Assembly (NCBI GenBank): GCA_031261175.1
Contig: JAISJW010000002.1
Location: 1 to 35,661 of the forward strand
Direction of reading: 5' to 3'
DNA from: Lactobacillales bacterium
GTDB lineage: Bacteria > Bacillota > Bacilli > Lactobacillales > Streptococcaceae
Length of the DNA: 35,661 nt
This document shows, in pieces, positions 7,376 through 15,549 of the stretch (position 1 is the stretch's first letter; each line of letters opens with the position of its first letter). A program made the position numbers and the translations under genes. Below the pieces are notes generated by a model, which ran no database searches, was not told where the DNA came from, and saw only the letters and a program-made list of their open reading frames with translations.

Positions 7376-7399
7376 CCCGTCAAAAAAAGGAGCAATTCA

Positions 7400-8443
7400 A
7401 TGTACACAGGAATTATCGAAAAATACAAAGAGTATTTACCAGTTAGCGACAAAACTCCACGCCTAGGGCTTGCAGAAGGGAACACGCCTTTGATTCACTT
7501 GGCAAATCTCTCAAAAGAGCTTGGCATCAATTTGTATGCTAAGTACGAAGGTCTGAATCCGACCGGCTCGTTCAAGGACCGCGGCATGGTTATGGCGGTT
7601 GCGAAAGCAGTTGAGGATGGGGCGAAGGCTGTCATCTGTGCTTCGACCGGGAACACTTCGGCAGCGGCAGCGGCTTACGCTTCGCGCGCTGGCGTCAAGG
7701 CCTATGTGGTCATCCCTGCCGGGAAAGTAGCGATGGGCAAGTTAGCGCAAGCCATTATGTATGGAGCTGAAATCGTTGAAATTCCTGGGAATTTTGACGT
7801 TGCTCTGAAATCAGTTCGCGAAATCGCTGAAAAAACCGACGTTGCATTGGTTAACTCGGTGAATCCATATCGTTTAGAAGGTCAAAAAACTGGTTCGTTT
7901 GAAATCATCGACGAATTAGGTGCGGCGCCTGACGTGTTGGCGATTCCAGTCGGTAACGCTGGGAACATCTCAGCTTACTGGAAAGGTTTCAAAGAATGGA
8001 ACGAAGCTAAAGGAACAACTCTTCCGCGGATGCACGGATTCGAAGCTGAAGGTTCGGCTGCGATTGTTTATGATCGTGTAATCGAATATCCCGAAACAAT
8101 TGCGACAGCGATCCGCATCGGAAATCCTGCTTCGTGGCACTTAGCGACAGCAGCTCGTGACGAGTCGGGCGGACATATCGACGCAGTAACTGACGAAGAA
8201 ATTATAAATGCGTATAAAAAAATCGCAGCCATGGACGGTGTCTTCATTGAACCTGGTAGCGCCGCTTCAATTGCCGGTGTTTTACAGCACGTGAAGAGCG
8301 GTAAAATCAAAGCGGGTGAAACGGTTGTGGCGATCGTGACGGGGAATGGGCTGAAAGATCCGGATACGGCGATTAATGAAAGCGACGTTAAAATTAATAA
8401 ACTTGAAACAGTTGATGAAATGATCGGATTGATTTCTAAATAA
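7400..8443 (+). CDS. thrC: Threonine synthase
   Basis: PLP enzyme converting O-phosphohomoserine to threonine. 347 residues from ATG 7400, which has AGGAG at the right distance; an in-frame ATG at 7346 lies inside the leader palindrome and is rejected. The compact class is recognisable: EGNTPLIHL, the PLP lysine K59 in GSFKDRG, the [18 protein letters not shown] phosphate-binding region, [16 protein letters not shown] and a C-terminal [11 protein letters not shown]. It is followed 26 bases later by thrB, making a two-gene threonine unit; homoserine dehydrogenase is not in the window. Confidence 0.95.
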   Translation: MYTGIIEKYKEYLPVSDKTPRLGLAEGNTPLIHLANLSKELGINLYAKYEGLNPTGSFKDRGMVMAVAKAVEDGAKAVICASTGNTSAAAAAYASRAGVKAYVVIPAGKVAMGKLAQAIMYGAEIVEIPGNFDVALKSVREIAEKTDVALVNSVNPYRLEGQKTGSFEIIDELGAAPDVLAIPVGNAGNISAYWKGFKEWNEAKGTTLPRMHGFEAEGSAAIVYDRVIEYPETIATAIRIGNPASWHLATAARDESGGHIDAVTDEEIINAYKKIAAMDGVFIEPGSAASIAGVLQHVKSGKIKAGETVVAIVTGNGLKDPDTAINESDVKINKLETVDEMIGLISK

Positions 8444-8469
8444 TTTTTTCGCGAAGTGGAGGAATACAA

Positions 8470-9342
8470 ATGAAAATTCGAGTTCCTGCGACCAGCGCCA
8501 ATCTTGGACCTGGTTTTGACTCGTGCGGGTTAGCACTTGATCGGTATCTTTATATCGAGGTTTTCGAGCCAGCGAACGAGTGGACGATTTTACACGATTT
8601 AGGCGAAGATATTCCGTCGGGCGAAACTAACCTTTTAGTGACGACAGCTCTAGAAGTCGTTGCAGATTTGAAACCGCATCGTTTAAAAATGACGAGCGAA
8701 ATTCCTTTGACGCGCGGTTTGGGTTCGAGCTCGAGCGTAATCGTAGCGGGGATTGAGCTTGCAAATCAGCTAGCTGACTTGCGTTTAACCGATTACGAAA
8801 AAATGCAAATTGCGACAAAAATCGAGGGGCATCCCGATAATGTGGCACCCGCGATTTTGGGTAATTTCATTACGGCTTCGTTCGATTCGGTCGAAGTTGA
8901 CTACGTTAAAGCGAGCGTGCCGGCTTGTGAAATTATCGCGATTATTCCTGATTACGAACTTGCGACTAGCGCCTCTCGTGGTGCGTTGCCTGAAAGTTTA
9001 GATTATAAAGACGCGGTCAAAGCGTCGTCGCGCGGAAACTTACTAGTTGCTGCGATGATTCGTGAAGATTTAATTCTAGCCGGAAAAATGATGATGCAGG
9101 ACGAGTGGCATGAGCCTTACCGGGCCGCGTTAGTTCCGGAACTCGCAGTCGTTCGTGAACTAGTCAAAACATCGAGTGCGTTTGGCTGCGCGTTAAGCGG
9201 TGCCGGACCGACAATTTTGATTTTAACACCGATCGGCACAAGCCGTGAAATCAAAGCTAAACTTGCCGAGAAATTAAATCTCGAAAAGTATGAAATCTGC
9301 AACTTAAACGTCGATACGCACGGCGTTCATGTCTATAAATAA
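8470..9342 (+). CDS. thrB: Homoserine kinase
   Basis: GHMP-family kinase that phosphorylates homoserine, the substrate step before ThrC. 290 residues. Signature elements are VPATSANLGPGFDSCGLAL at the N-terminus, the ATP loop PLTRGLGSSSSVIVAG (about residues 77-92), GHPDNVAPAILG and the C-terminal GCALSGAGPTILIL. A GTGGAGG ribosome binding site lies eight to nine bases before the ATG. Order thrC-thrB is usual in Firmicutes. The unit ends in the long palindrome at 9359-9429, and the gene carries one GGCAAGT on the minus strand (9261-9267). Confidence 0.95.
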   Translation: MKIRVPATSANLGPGFDSCGLALDRYLYIEVFEPANEWTILHDLGEDIPSGETNLLVTTALEVVADLKPHRLKMTSEIPLTRGLGSSSSVIVAGIELANQLADLRLTDYEKMQIATKIEGHPDNVAPAILGNFITASFDSVEVDYVKASVPACEIIAIIPDYELATSASRGALPESLDYKDAVKASSRGNLLVAAMIREDLILAGKMMMQDEWHEPYRAALVPELAVVRELVKTSSAFGCALSGAGPTILILTPIGTSREIKAKLAEKLNLEKYEICNLNVDTHGVHVYK

Positions 9343-9358
9343 TAAGTGTAGAATGCCC

Positions 9359-9429
9359 TACTGTTTTTTAGGGCGTTTTTTAGTGGTTTCAGCTCTCGAA
9401 AACCCTAAAAAACGCGTTAAAAAACAGTA
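9359..9429. repeat. Intergenic palindrome 1 (32-bp arms)
   Basis: Arms 9359-9390 and 9398-9429 pair at about 28 of 32 positions, with a seven-base centre (AGCTCTC). The centre reads TTTCAGCTCTCGAAA, related to the centres at 25873 and 29225. It lies between thrB and the pyrF promoter. T-runs inside the stem could let it act as a terminator, but the arms are much longer than a normal one. Confidence 0.85.
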
Positions 9430-9462
9430 AAGGATTTTACTCACAACTTTTATAGCTAGAAT

Positions 9463-9492
9463 TTGCTAAAACAACCGAAATTTTAGTATAAT
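9463..9492 (+). promoter_or_regulatory. Promoter of pyrF-pyrE
   Basis: -35 TTGCTA (9463-9468), 18-base spacer, -10 TATAAT (9487-9492), then a leader of about 20 bases with CGAGGTGG before the ATG. The leader is too short for a PyrR attenuator. The same -35 word and a similar downstream sequence occur ahead of the 14096 gene. Confidence 0.75.
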
Positions 9493-9518
9493 AAAAGAAA
9501 AGTAAACGAGGTGGCGAC

Positions 9519-10238
9519 ATGCATAGACCAATTATTGCGCTGGATTTCCAAAACCGCGGGCAAGTGGATTCGTTCTTGGGGAATTTCCCGGAAGAAGAGA
9601 AGCTTTACGTGAAGGTTGGAATGGAATTATATTACGCTGAGGGGCCGGAAATTGTACGGTCGCTCAAAGCGAAAGGCCACAGCGTTTTCGTGGATTTGAA
9701 GTGTCACGATATTCCGAATACCGTTAAAGGGTCGGTTTATTCGCTGACTAAACTTGGCATCGATATCGTCAACTGTCATGCAGCCGGCGGAATTAAAATG
9801 ATGGAAGCAGCAGTTGAAGGTGCGCGCGAAGGTGCGGCTCACTACAAAACGACGGCGCCGATCGTGATCGCCGTAACTCAGCTGACTTCGACTTCTCAGG
9901 AAGAGTTGAACGAACAGCAAAAAATTCCGGGTTCGATTCAGGATGCGGTTGTCAACTATGCGGGTCTGGCGAAAAAAGCCGGCCTAGCGGGAGTCGTTTG
10001 CTCGGCTCAGGAAGTTGACCTGATCAAAGAGGCTTGCGGGAAAGATTTCGTCTGCCTAACTCCGGGAATTCGCCCGACAGGTGTGGAACTTGGAGATCAA
10101 ACTCGCGTGATGACGCCTTATGCGGCGCGCGAAATCGGTAGCGACTTCATCGTCGTCGGACGCCCGATTACTCAGGCTGACAACCCTTACGAAGCCTACT
10201 TGCAAATCAAAAAAGAATGGAATTCATTCACTAAATAG
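9519..10238 (+). CDS. pyrF: Orotidine 5'-phosphate decarboxylase
   Basis: Last step of UMP synthesis, OMP to UMP. 239 residues, class I length. The catalytic centre [11 protein letters not shown] (K61) is intact, the N-terminus IIALDF carries the first substrate Asp, and the C-terminus has LTPGIRP and FIVVGRPIT for phosphate binding. A strong ribosome binding site (CGAGGTGG) supports the ATG. pyrE follows nine bases later, so the last two pyrimidine steps are co-transcribed from the 9463 promoter; the earlier pyr genes are not here. Confidence 0.95.
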   Translation: MHRPIIALDFQNRGQVDSFLGNFPEEEKLYVKVGMELYYAEGPEIVRSLKAKGHSVFVDLKCHDIPNTVKGSVYSLTKLGIDIVNCHAAGGIKMMEAAVEGAREGAAHYKTTAPIVIAVTQLTSTSQEELNEQQKIPGSIQDAVVNYAGLAKKAGLAGVVCSAQEVDLIKEACGKDFVCLTPGIRPTGVELGDQTRVMTPYAAREIGSDFIVVGRPITQADNPYEAYLQIKKEWNSFTK

Positions 10239-10247
10239 GAGAGAAAA

Positions 10248-10895
10248 ATGTCAACAGATTTACAAAAAAACATCGCCAAAGACCTACTCGAAATCAAAGC
10301 GGTTTTCCTAAGCCCGGAAGAACCTTTCACTTGGGCAAGTGGAATCAAATCGCCGATTTACACAGACAATCGTCTGACAATCAGCTACCCTAAAGTGCGC
10401 AATCAAATCGCGCAAGGATTCGCTGACGAAATTAAAAACAAATGGCCTGATGTCGAAGTAATCGGCGGAGCGGCTACTGGTGGAATTCCGCACGGAGCGT
10501 GGGTGGCTCAGATTTTAGACTTGCCATTCGTTTATATCCGTTCGAAAGCCAAAGACCACGGTAAAGGGAACCAAATCGAGGGGCACATCGAAAAAGGCCA
10601 AAAATTGGTCATCATCGAAGACTTGCTTTCGACTGGTGGCTCAGTTATCGGGACTGCCGAAGCAGCACGTCGCGAAGGGGCTGACGTCTTAGGTGTAGCG
10701 GCTATCTTCACTTACGAACTTCCGAAAGCTGCGGCGAACTTCGAAGCGGCGGATTTGGACTTCATCACGTTGAGCAACTACAACGTGTTGATTGACGTTG
10801 CGGCCGAAAACGGCTACATCAAGGACGACCAAGTCGAAGTCTTGAAAGAATTCAGAAAAGACCCTGCCAACTGGTGGAATAACGCAAATAAATAA
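10248..10895 (+). CDS. pyrE: Orotate phosphoribosyltransferase
   Basis: Joins orotate and PRPP to give OMP, the substrate of PyrF. 215 residues. Visible are [15 protein letters not shown] near the N-terminus (orotate contacts), [15 protein letters not shown], the flexible loop [13 protein letters not shown] with its Lys-His pair, and the PRPP motif [15 protein letters not shown] at about 121-135. AGGAG precedes the ATG. A GC hairpin with T-run follows the stop at once, closing the pyrF-pyrE unit. Confidence 0.95.
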   Translation: MSTDLQKNIAKDLLEIKAVFLSPEEPFTWASGIKSPIYTDNRLTISYPKVRNQIAQGFADEIKNKWPDVEVIGGAATGGIPHGAWVAQILDLPFVYIRSKAKDHGKGNQIEGHIEKGQKLVIIEDLLSTGGSVIGTAEAARREGADVLGVAAIFTYELPKAAANFEAADLDFITLSNYNVLIDVAAENGYIKDDQVEVLKEFRKDPANWWNNANK

Positions 10896-10915
10896 GCGCC
10901 GAAAGGTGCTTTTTT
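10894..10915 (+). terminator. Rho-independent terminator after pyrE
   Basis: AAGCGCC (10894-10900), GAAA tetraloop, GGTGCTT (10905-10911) and a continuing T-run. The next gene, dgkB-like, begins 24 bases later without an evident promoter, so it may depend on readthrough. Confidence 0.8.
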
Positions 10916-10938
10916 AAAGTAGTAAAAGGAACTTTAAA

Positions 10939-12030
10939 ATGGTTAAAATATTACCGAGCCTGCCGAAAAGAAAGCGGGCAAATCCACCGCGCGCCCGCGT
11001 TATTTATAACCCGACGAGCGGAAATGAAACGATGAAACAACATCTAGTCGAGGTGCTAGATTGCATCGAAAGCTTAGGTTATGAAACGAGCGCTTTTGCG
11101 ACAACGGCTGAACCTCATTCTGCTTTGAACGAAGCGTATCGCGCAGGTCGCACTAACTTCGAGCTGATTGTAGTTTGTGGGGGTGACGGCACGATCAACG
11201 AAGTTATCAGCGGAATTGCCCCTTTGCGCGTTCGTCCGAAGGTTGCGATTATTCCGGCGGGAACGACCAATGACTACGCGCGCGCGCTGAAAATTCCGCG
11301 CAATGACGTGGCGGGCGCGCTTGAAATCATCAAGCAGCAAGAGACTTTTAAAATCGATATCGGCCGGGCGAATGATAGCTATTTCATAAATATCGCAGCC
11401 GGCGGTTTCCTGAGCGACGTCACTTACGAAGTACCGAGCCAGCTGAAAACCATTTTCGGTCACCTTGCGTATCTTGCCAAGGGGATTGAGTTTGCGCCAC
11501 GCATCAAACCGGTAAATTTGCGCGTCCAATACGACGGTGGCGAGTTCAATGGTAAGGCTTCGATGTTTTTCTGCGCCCTGACTAACTCGGTCGGCGGCTT
11601 CGAGAAAATCGTGCCCGACGCAACCCTCGACGATGGCAAGTTCTCGCTTATCATCGTTAAAACGAGCAACGTTTTTAAAATCGTCAATTTATTATTGCAA
11701 TTAATCAACACAGGAAATCACGTCAATGACCCGGAAGTTTTATACGTCAAGACCCGCCACGTAACGGTTGCGGTCGAAGGTGAAGACCAGATGAAGGTCA
11801 ACCTCGACGGCGAATACGGCGGAACGACTCCGGCGACGTTTACGAACCTGATGCAACACATCGAAATTTTCGCCAACGTCGCAGAAATCCACATGGATAA
11901 AATCGTCGGCATCGGCTACCACGACGTGGTTAACATCAGCGAAGACGAAAAATATGACGAAATGCGCTACGAAATTGCCACAGAATATTTGCGCCTCGAA
12001 GAGGAAATATTCGGTAAGGAACAGGACTAA
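10939..12030 (+). CDS. dgkB: Diacylglycerol/lipid kinase (DgkB/YegS family)
   Basis: Soluble lipid kinase with a DAGK catalytic domain. In Gram-positives DgkB phosphorylates diacylglycerol left over from LTA synthesis, which fits the presence of ltaS a few genes on, though other lipid substrates are possible. 363 residues; the family is usually nearer 300. Motifs: RVIYNPTSGNE (residues about 20-30), the nucleotide loop VVCGGDGTINEVISG with D83, and IPAGTTNDYARAL. The last 55 or so residues, after the LDGEYG segment, form an acidic extension (SEDEKYDEMRYEI) that I cannot assign. AAAGGA precedes the ATG, and the stop overlaps the dipeptidase start (TAATG). Confidence 0.85.
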   Translation: MVKILPSLPKRKRANPPRARVIYNPTSGNETMKQHLVEVLDCIESLGYETSAFATTAEPHSALNEAYRAGRTNFELIVVCGGDGTINEVISGIAPLRVRPKVAIIPAGTTNDYARALKIPRNDVAGALEIIKQQETFKIDIGRANDSYFINIAAGGFLSDVTYEVPSQLKTIFGHLAYLAKGIEFAPRIKPVNLRVQYDGGEFNGKASMFFCALTNSVGGFEKIVPDATLDDGKFSLIIVKTSNVFKIVNLLLQLINTGNHVNDPEVLYVKTRHVTVAVEGEDQMKVNLDGEYGGTTPATFTNLMQHIEIFANVAEIHMDKIVGIGYHDVVNISEDEKYDEMRYEIATEYLRLEEEIFGKEQD

Positions 12031-12977
12031 TGATTAGATATTTCGACGCCCACAGCGATACGCTAAGCCGCATCCTTCGGCTTCGGGCAAGTGGGGAGCA
12101 CGCAGATTTCAAAGATAGCGAGCTCTTGAATAATAATTTAAATAATTTAATCGCAGGTGGCGTAAAATGTCAATCTTTCGCGATTTTTGTGCCGCCATAT
12201 TACGATCAGGAAGATCAATGGAATTTTGCGCTAAAACAGGTCAATTTATTTAAAACCGAAATTTTATCGCATCCTGAAATCGTTCATATCACTGACTTAA
12301 AACGGATCGATGAAATTCCGGATGATAAAATCGGGGCGTTATTAACGCTTGAAGGTTGCACGGCAATTGCCCGCGATTTGTGGAAATTGGAACTTTTAAT
12401 CAGCGAAGGGGTTAAAATTTTAAGCCTCGTTTGGAACGAAGAAAATTCGTGCGCAGATGGTATTATGTCAGCTCGCGGGGCAGGGGTTAGCGACTTCGGG
12501 AAAGAAGTTATCAATCTTTGTAATAAAAACAACGTGATTATGGACGTTAGTCATATTAGTGTAAACGGATTTTACGATGTCGTGAAACTCGCTGATAAAG
12601 TCATTGCGTCGCACTCGAACGCGAAAGTGATTTGCCATCATCCGCGAAACCTCGATGATAACCAAATCAAAGCGCTGATTGAAAAAGGTGGAATCATCCA
12701 TAATGTCTTTACGCCACCATTTGTTGCGGAGTATGAGGGCGAGAGATTTTACGGCACAGCCTCAATCGATGACGTCATCAAACACGTCAAACACATCATC
12801 AGCCTTGGCGGCATCAACAACTTAGCCATCGGAACTGACTTCGACGGAATCGAAAACTACGTCACCGGTCTCGAAAACTCGAGCAAAATGCAGAATTACC
12901 TAACCGCTCTCCAAGACGAGTTTGGCGACCAAATCGCTCAAAACATCGCTATCAATAATTTTATGAAATTAGCCTAG
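12030..12977 (+). CDS. Membrane dipeptidase (peptidase M19)
   Basis: Zinc metalloenzyme of the renal dipeptidase family, hydrolysing dipeptides, sometimes with D-amino acids. 315 residues. Metal ligands are recognisable: FDAHSDT (H8, D10), the bridging Glu in LTLEGC, His in MDVSHIS, and His in SHSNAKVICHHPRNLDD; the family end motif IGTDFDG is present. No signal peptide, so it is probably cytosolic despite the family name. Translation is coupled to the lipid kinase gene by a 1-base overlap. The stop codon lies inside the left end of palindrome 2, so the end of this gene is the border of the accessory island. Confidence 0.9.
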   Translation: MIRYFDAHSDTLSRILRLRASGEHADFKDSELLNNNLNNLIAGGVKCQSFAIFVPPYYDQEDQWNFALKQVNLFKTEILSHPEIVHITDLKRIDEIPDDKIGALLTLEGCTAIARDLWKLELLISEGVKILSLVWNEENSCADGIMSARGAGVSDFGKEVINLCNKNNVIMDVSHISVNGFYDVVKLADKVIASHSNAKVICHHPRNLDDNQIKALIEKGGIIHNVFTPPFVAEYEGERFYGTASIDDVIKHVKHIISLGGINNLAIGTDFDGIENYVTGLENSSKMQNYLTALQDEFGDQIAQNIAINNFMKLA

Positions 12978-13047
12978 TCGCATCCAAGCCGTATTTCAAC
13001 TGATTCGAGGCCTGAATTAGTTAAAAATCGGTTTGGAAGCGACTAGG
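12973..13047. repeat. Intergenic palindrome 2, left border of the accessory island
   Basis: Arms 12973-13006 and 13014-13047 around GAGGCCT. The left arm (CTAGTCGCATCCAAGCCGT onward) is nearly the same as those of palindromes 3 and 4; its left flank TTAGCC is shared with palindrome 4. The right arm has diverged a little and encodes the last residues of the minus-strand gene 13021-13842. Confidence 0.85.
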
Positions 13048-13842
13048 ATTTTTTAAACCGTTATTTATTGGTAATTTCCTAGGTTTATTATTCGCTTTTC
13101 GTACTCCCATCTTCTCTAATAAATCCGGAAGTTCGTTGCGCAAATATTGTTTATACATCAAGCGGTATACGGTATAACCCTGCAATTCTAACTCGGCTTG
13201 GCGAAGACGCTCCTCTTCGTAATAACCCGGTTTGCGACCTTTGAGTGCACCATCGACTTCGAAGGCCATTCTGCCTTTTCTCGTTTCCCAGAAGAAGTCA
13301 ATTCGGCCAATAAATCTACCATTCTTATAAAACGGAAGTTGTTGGATAGGATTTTCATAGCCTAAAAGGTAAATAGCTAGTCTGACAAGGGTCTCGAAAG
13401 GAGACTCATCGCCATCGCTAACAAAAGGTAATACCTTGCGAAGATTTCCCATATATTGTTCGCTACTGTTGTTTTTAACAAACAAGCGAAATTCTTCGAG
13501 TGAAAAATATCCCTTGAATAAACAATGCCCAATTGCGCATATCAGGCCTACTGCAGACGCCTCTTTTCCGAGATCGAAAATTATTTTCAGATAATCCGCA
13601 CAGCGATAGCCGAATTTCGCACAAGTAACGTAGCGTTCGTTGAAAAGAGCAGACGAAAAACACTTGACCGGAGAACTACTCCTACGTGATTTGCCTATGA
13701 CTCTAGGTTTATTGTAATCGAATTTGTCAATAACAGGAATGCCTAAAAGTAAGCACGCGCTAACTCCGCTATAAATTAAAAGTTTGCGCGATTTGCTATC
13801 TACATCGTAAATAATATTTGTTGCTGTGATTTCTTCATACAT
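13021..13842 (-). CDS. DUF559-like PD-(D/E)XK nuclease-fold protein
   Basis: 273 residues. The C-terminal half (about 165-250) has the Vsr/DUF559 arrangement: PFYKNGRFIGRIDFFWE (Asp of the PD motif), then MAFEVDGALKG (E-x-D-G-x-x-K core) and a helix YYEEERLRQAELELQGYTVYR, the typical end of this nuclease fold. The N-terminal half resembles the regulatory part of proteins often labelled AbiEi-like: a short start, then RYVTCAKFGYRCADYLKIIFD and ESPFETLVRLAIYLLGYENP. No cognate methylase is nearby. Biochemical role unknown; defence or DNA repair are guesses. The gene is AT-richer than its neighbours, has GGGG as a weak ribosome binding site, and its final codons (NPSRFQTDF) lie in palindrome 2, signs of a transferred cassette. 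Confidence 0.75.
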   Translation of the reverse strand: MYEEITATNIIYDVDSKSRKLLIYSGVSACLLLGIPVIDKFDYNKPRVIGKSRRSSSPVKCFSSALFNERYVTCAKFGYRCADYLKIIFDLGKEASAVGLICAIGHCLFKGYFSLEEFRLFVKNNSSEQYMGNLRKVLPFVSDGDESPFETLVRLAIYLLGYENPIQQLPFYKNGRFIGRIDFFWETRKGRMAFEVDGALKGRKPGYYEEERLRQAELELQGYTVYRLMYKQYLRNELPDLLEKMGVRKANNKPRKLPINNGLKNPSRFQTDF

Positions 13843-13926
13843 GATTTTTTACCCCTATACTATATATATACGTATTTTTTCGCGTTTTGTTACATTTTTC
13901 AGCAAAATAATTTAAATTTTTTTCGT
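13843..13926. promoter_or_regulatory. AT-rich upstream region of the nuclease-like gene
   Basis: Contains an alternating TA tract (13858-13870) and, on the minus strand, TATAGTATAGG close to the ATG, a possible -10 or part of one. I find no convincing -35. Confidence 0.35.
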
Positions 13927-14031
13927 CTAGTCGCATCCAAGCCGTTTTTTAACTGATTCGATGTCCGAATCTGTTAAAAATAGGTTTGGATGCGACTAGG
14001 GTGTTTTGACTTGCCCAAGGGTTTTTAATGA
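13927..14031. repeat. Intergenic palindrome 3 with GACTTGCC flank
   Basis: Arms 13927-13960 and 13966-13999 (30 of 34 paired) around ATGTC. The palindrome is identical over its 73 bases to 15318-15390. The right flank (GGTGTTTTGACTTGCCCAAG and on to about 14031) is also shared with copy 4 with a few changes, so the direct repeat is about 105 bp. It sits between two divergent genes, so it is not a terminator for either. Confidence 0.9.
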
Positions 14032-14044
14032 TTACGATTATCTT

Positions 14045-14073
14045 TTGCTATAAGTCGGGTTTAGGACTATAAT
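14045..14073 (+). promoter_or_regulatory. Promoter of the 14096 gene
   Basis: -35 TTGCTA (14045-14050), 17-base spacer, -10 TATAAT (14068-14073). The following AAAAGTAAGCGAGGTG resembles the pyrF leader. Confidence 0.75.
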
Positions 14074-14095
14074 AAAAGTAAGCGAGGTGATTGGG

Positions 14096-15298
14096 ATGGA
14101 AAGAAAAATAAAAGGATTGAAACTGATTTCGTGGGACGGGTTCGGTCCGGAAGTTTCCGAAATCAACTTAAAGGAAGCGAGTGAATACAAAAATAGATTG
14201 ATACCTAAATTGCATATCGATTCGTGGGAAGACGAATACGAGGAATATGTTTGCGATGGTGGTTATTGGGAGTTGAAGATATATTATACAAAAGGAAAAA
14301 TGCGTGTAATTCATGGTAACGTCCGATATCCAAAAGAATGGTATTTATTGTTAAAGATTTTAGGACGCGACACTTCTGAAAGGCACAGACATTCGCTTAA
14401 TGCGGTTAATTTGATTGTTTCTAACCAAGCAAATATAGTTAGAAAATATTCTCTAAAACCTGAACAGTTTACTGAGGCAGCGTTCAGAACTCATTTGTTT
14501 GAGGCTAGCAAGGTTGATCGAGATTTTATTTTGCAACCCGAACGCGGAGAAGTGCAAAGGCTGTTGAAATTTAGTTATTCTAGTGGTGTTCGTAAGTTTT
14601 ACGATGAAGGCGAACTTTCGGATAGATGGTCAGATATTATTGATATGTTTGATATTCAAGAAGATATTTTGGTTTTAAGAACGTTTACTATTGTTAGAGA
14701 AAACGAAGAGTTGACTATCAATGATGAAACACATGAAATCATCTTGGAGAGAAGTGATTTTCAACGAGTAAAACGAACATTTGTTTACCGCGATGAATTT
14801 ATGGTCAATCAATACATTTTGCGATTTCAGGACGACTTGAATTGGCTGAGGCACAAAAATAGCAAGAACGAGATTGCCTGCGAGTTTTTAGTTGAAACTA
14901 AAGATAGTGATACCTTTGTTTATAAACATAATTATAAAGATGTTTTGGCTAGTTGTCCTTCAATTGCCAATGCAATTAGAGCCGTCAAAAAACTGTTTTA
15001 TCTTTCGAAAGTTGAATTGTTCAACGATGCAAAAACACAGGTCGAACATAATAAACACGTTGCTAAACCGGTTGCTGGGGAATATATTTATTGTCGAGTT
15101 ATCTTTGAAGGTCCGCAAGTTTGGACTTATGCAACTGATATTGAAAATATGAAACCAGGTGATCTAGTTGTTGCTCCGTTTGGTTATAACAATATAGAGC
15201 AACTAGGCAGGGTGTTGAGCGTTGAAACTTACCGCGAGTCGGATGATCTACCGCGTCCGCCGTTCAAAACGAAGATGATAACGTTAAGAGTAGAATAG
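14096..15298 (+). CDS. Unrecognised 400-residue protein in the palindrome-bounded island
   Basis: No confident family. Start ATG 14096 is chosen over the GTG at 14087, which is part of the ribosome binding site AGCGAGGTGA. Three parts can be described. The N-terminal 90 residues end in YWELKIYYTKGKMRVIHGN followed by YPKEWYLLL, a strand-strand-YPxxW pattern I have seen in other uncharacterised Firmicute proteins. A middle part (about 90-330) is mixed and charged, with no catalytic motif visible. The last 70 residues (EYIYCRVIFEGPQVWTYATD then KPGDLVVAPFGYNNIEQLGRV) look like a small beta barrel related in pattern to the PriA N-terminal domain. No membrane segment. Own promoter; divergent from the nuclease-like gene; low-GC codon use. 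Confidence 0.7.
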   Translation: MERKIKGLKLISWDGFGPEVSEINLKEASEYKNRLIPKLHIDSWEDEYEEYVCDGGYWELKIYYTKGKMRVIHGNVRYPKEWYLLLKILGRDTSERHRHSLNAVNLIVSNQANIVRKYSLKPEQFTEAAFRTHLFEASKVDRDFILQPERGEVQRLLKFSYSSGVRKFYDEGELSDRWSDIIDMFDIQEDILVLRTFTIVRENEELTINDETHEIILERSDFQRVKRTFVYRDEFMVNQYILRFQDDLNWLRHKNSKNEIACEFLVETKDSDTFVYKHNYKDVLASCPSIANAIRAVKKLFYLSKVELFNDAKTQVEHNKHVAKPVAGEYIYCRVIFEGPQVWTYATDIENMKPGDLVVAPFGYNNIEQLGRVLSVETYRESDDLPRPPFKTKMITLRVE

Positions 15299-15317
15299 AA
15301 CGATGTGTGAAGTTAGC

Positions 15318-15421
15318 CTAGTCGCATCCAAGCCGTTTTTTAACTGATTCGATGTCCGAATCTGTTAAAAATAGGTTTGGATGCGACTAGCGGGTTTTGA
15401 CTTGCCCTAGGGGTTTAAATG
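15318..15421. repeat. Intergenic palindrome 4, right border of the island
   Basis: Arms 15318-15351 and 15357-15390 around ATGTC, identical to palindrome 3. The right flank (CGGGTTTTGACTTGCCCTAG and on) carries GGCAAGTC on the minus strand at 15400-15406. Confidence 0.9.
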
Positions 15422-15453
15422 TGTAAGCGAAAGAAGACATTTGGGGCGAAAAT

Positions 15454-15549
15454 ATGATATACTTATTAGCGTGTCTATTGAGTGTGGCGCGGTTGTACGC
15501 TGTAAGTTATTATATAAAATCGAAACGAGAGGATCGAAGTAACGCATGA
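15454..15549 (+). CDS. Possible 31-residue peptide overlapping the ltaS start
   Basis: ATG 15454 to TGA 15549: a hydrophobic start (MIYLLACLLSVARLYAVSYY) then a basic tail (KSKREDRSNA). It ends in an ATGA overlap with ltaS, which favours a real coupled leader gene, but the ribosome binding site is weak (GGGG) and the ATG overlaps a good -10 (TGATATACT, 15455-15463). If that is the promoter, the ORF would be untranslated. Confidence 0.25.
   Translation: MIYLLACLLSVARLYAVSYYIKSKREDRSNA
15455..15463 (+). promoter_or_regulatory. Probable extended -10 promoter of ltaS
   Basis: TGA then TATACT, in the TGn form used elsewhere in the window. No clear -35. Transcription would begin near 15470, giving a leader of about 75 bases with GAGAGGA before the ltaS ATG. 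Confidence 0.45.

Noticed and set aside
7265..7399. T-box riboswitch ahead of thrC
   Set aside because: I could not find the T-box sequence (AGGGTGGNACCGCG-like), a specifier loop or a terminator.
7346..7399. Longer ThrC start at 7346
   Set aside because: The extra 18 residues lie in the palindrome and do not resemble a ThrC N-terminus; AGGAG fits ATG 7400.
12973..15421. Integron-like gene cassettes with attC sites
   Set aside because: Palindromes between single genes resemble attC, but there is no integrase or attI in the window, the arms do not show the conserved attC core sites, and similar palindromes occur beside ordinary core genes.
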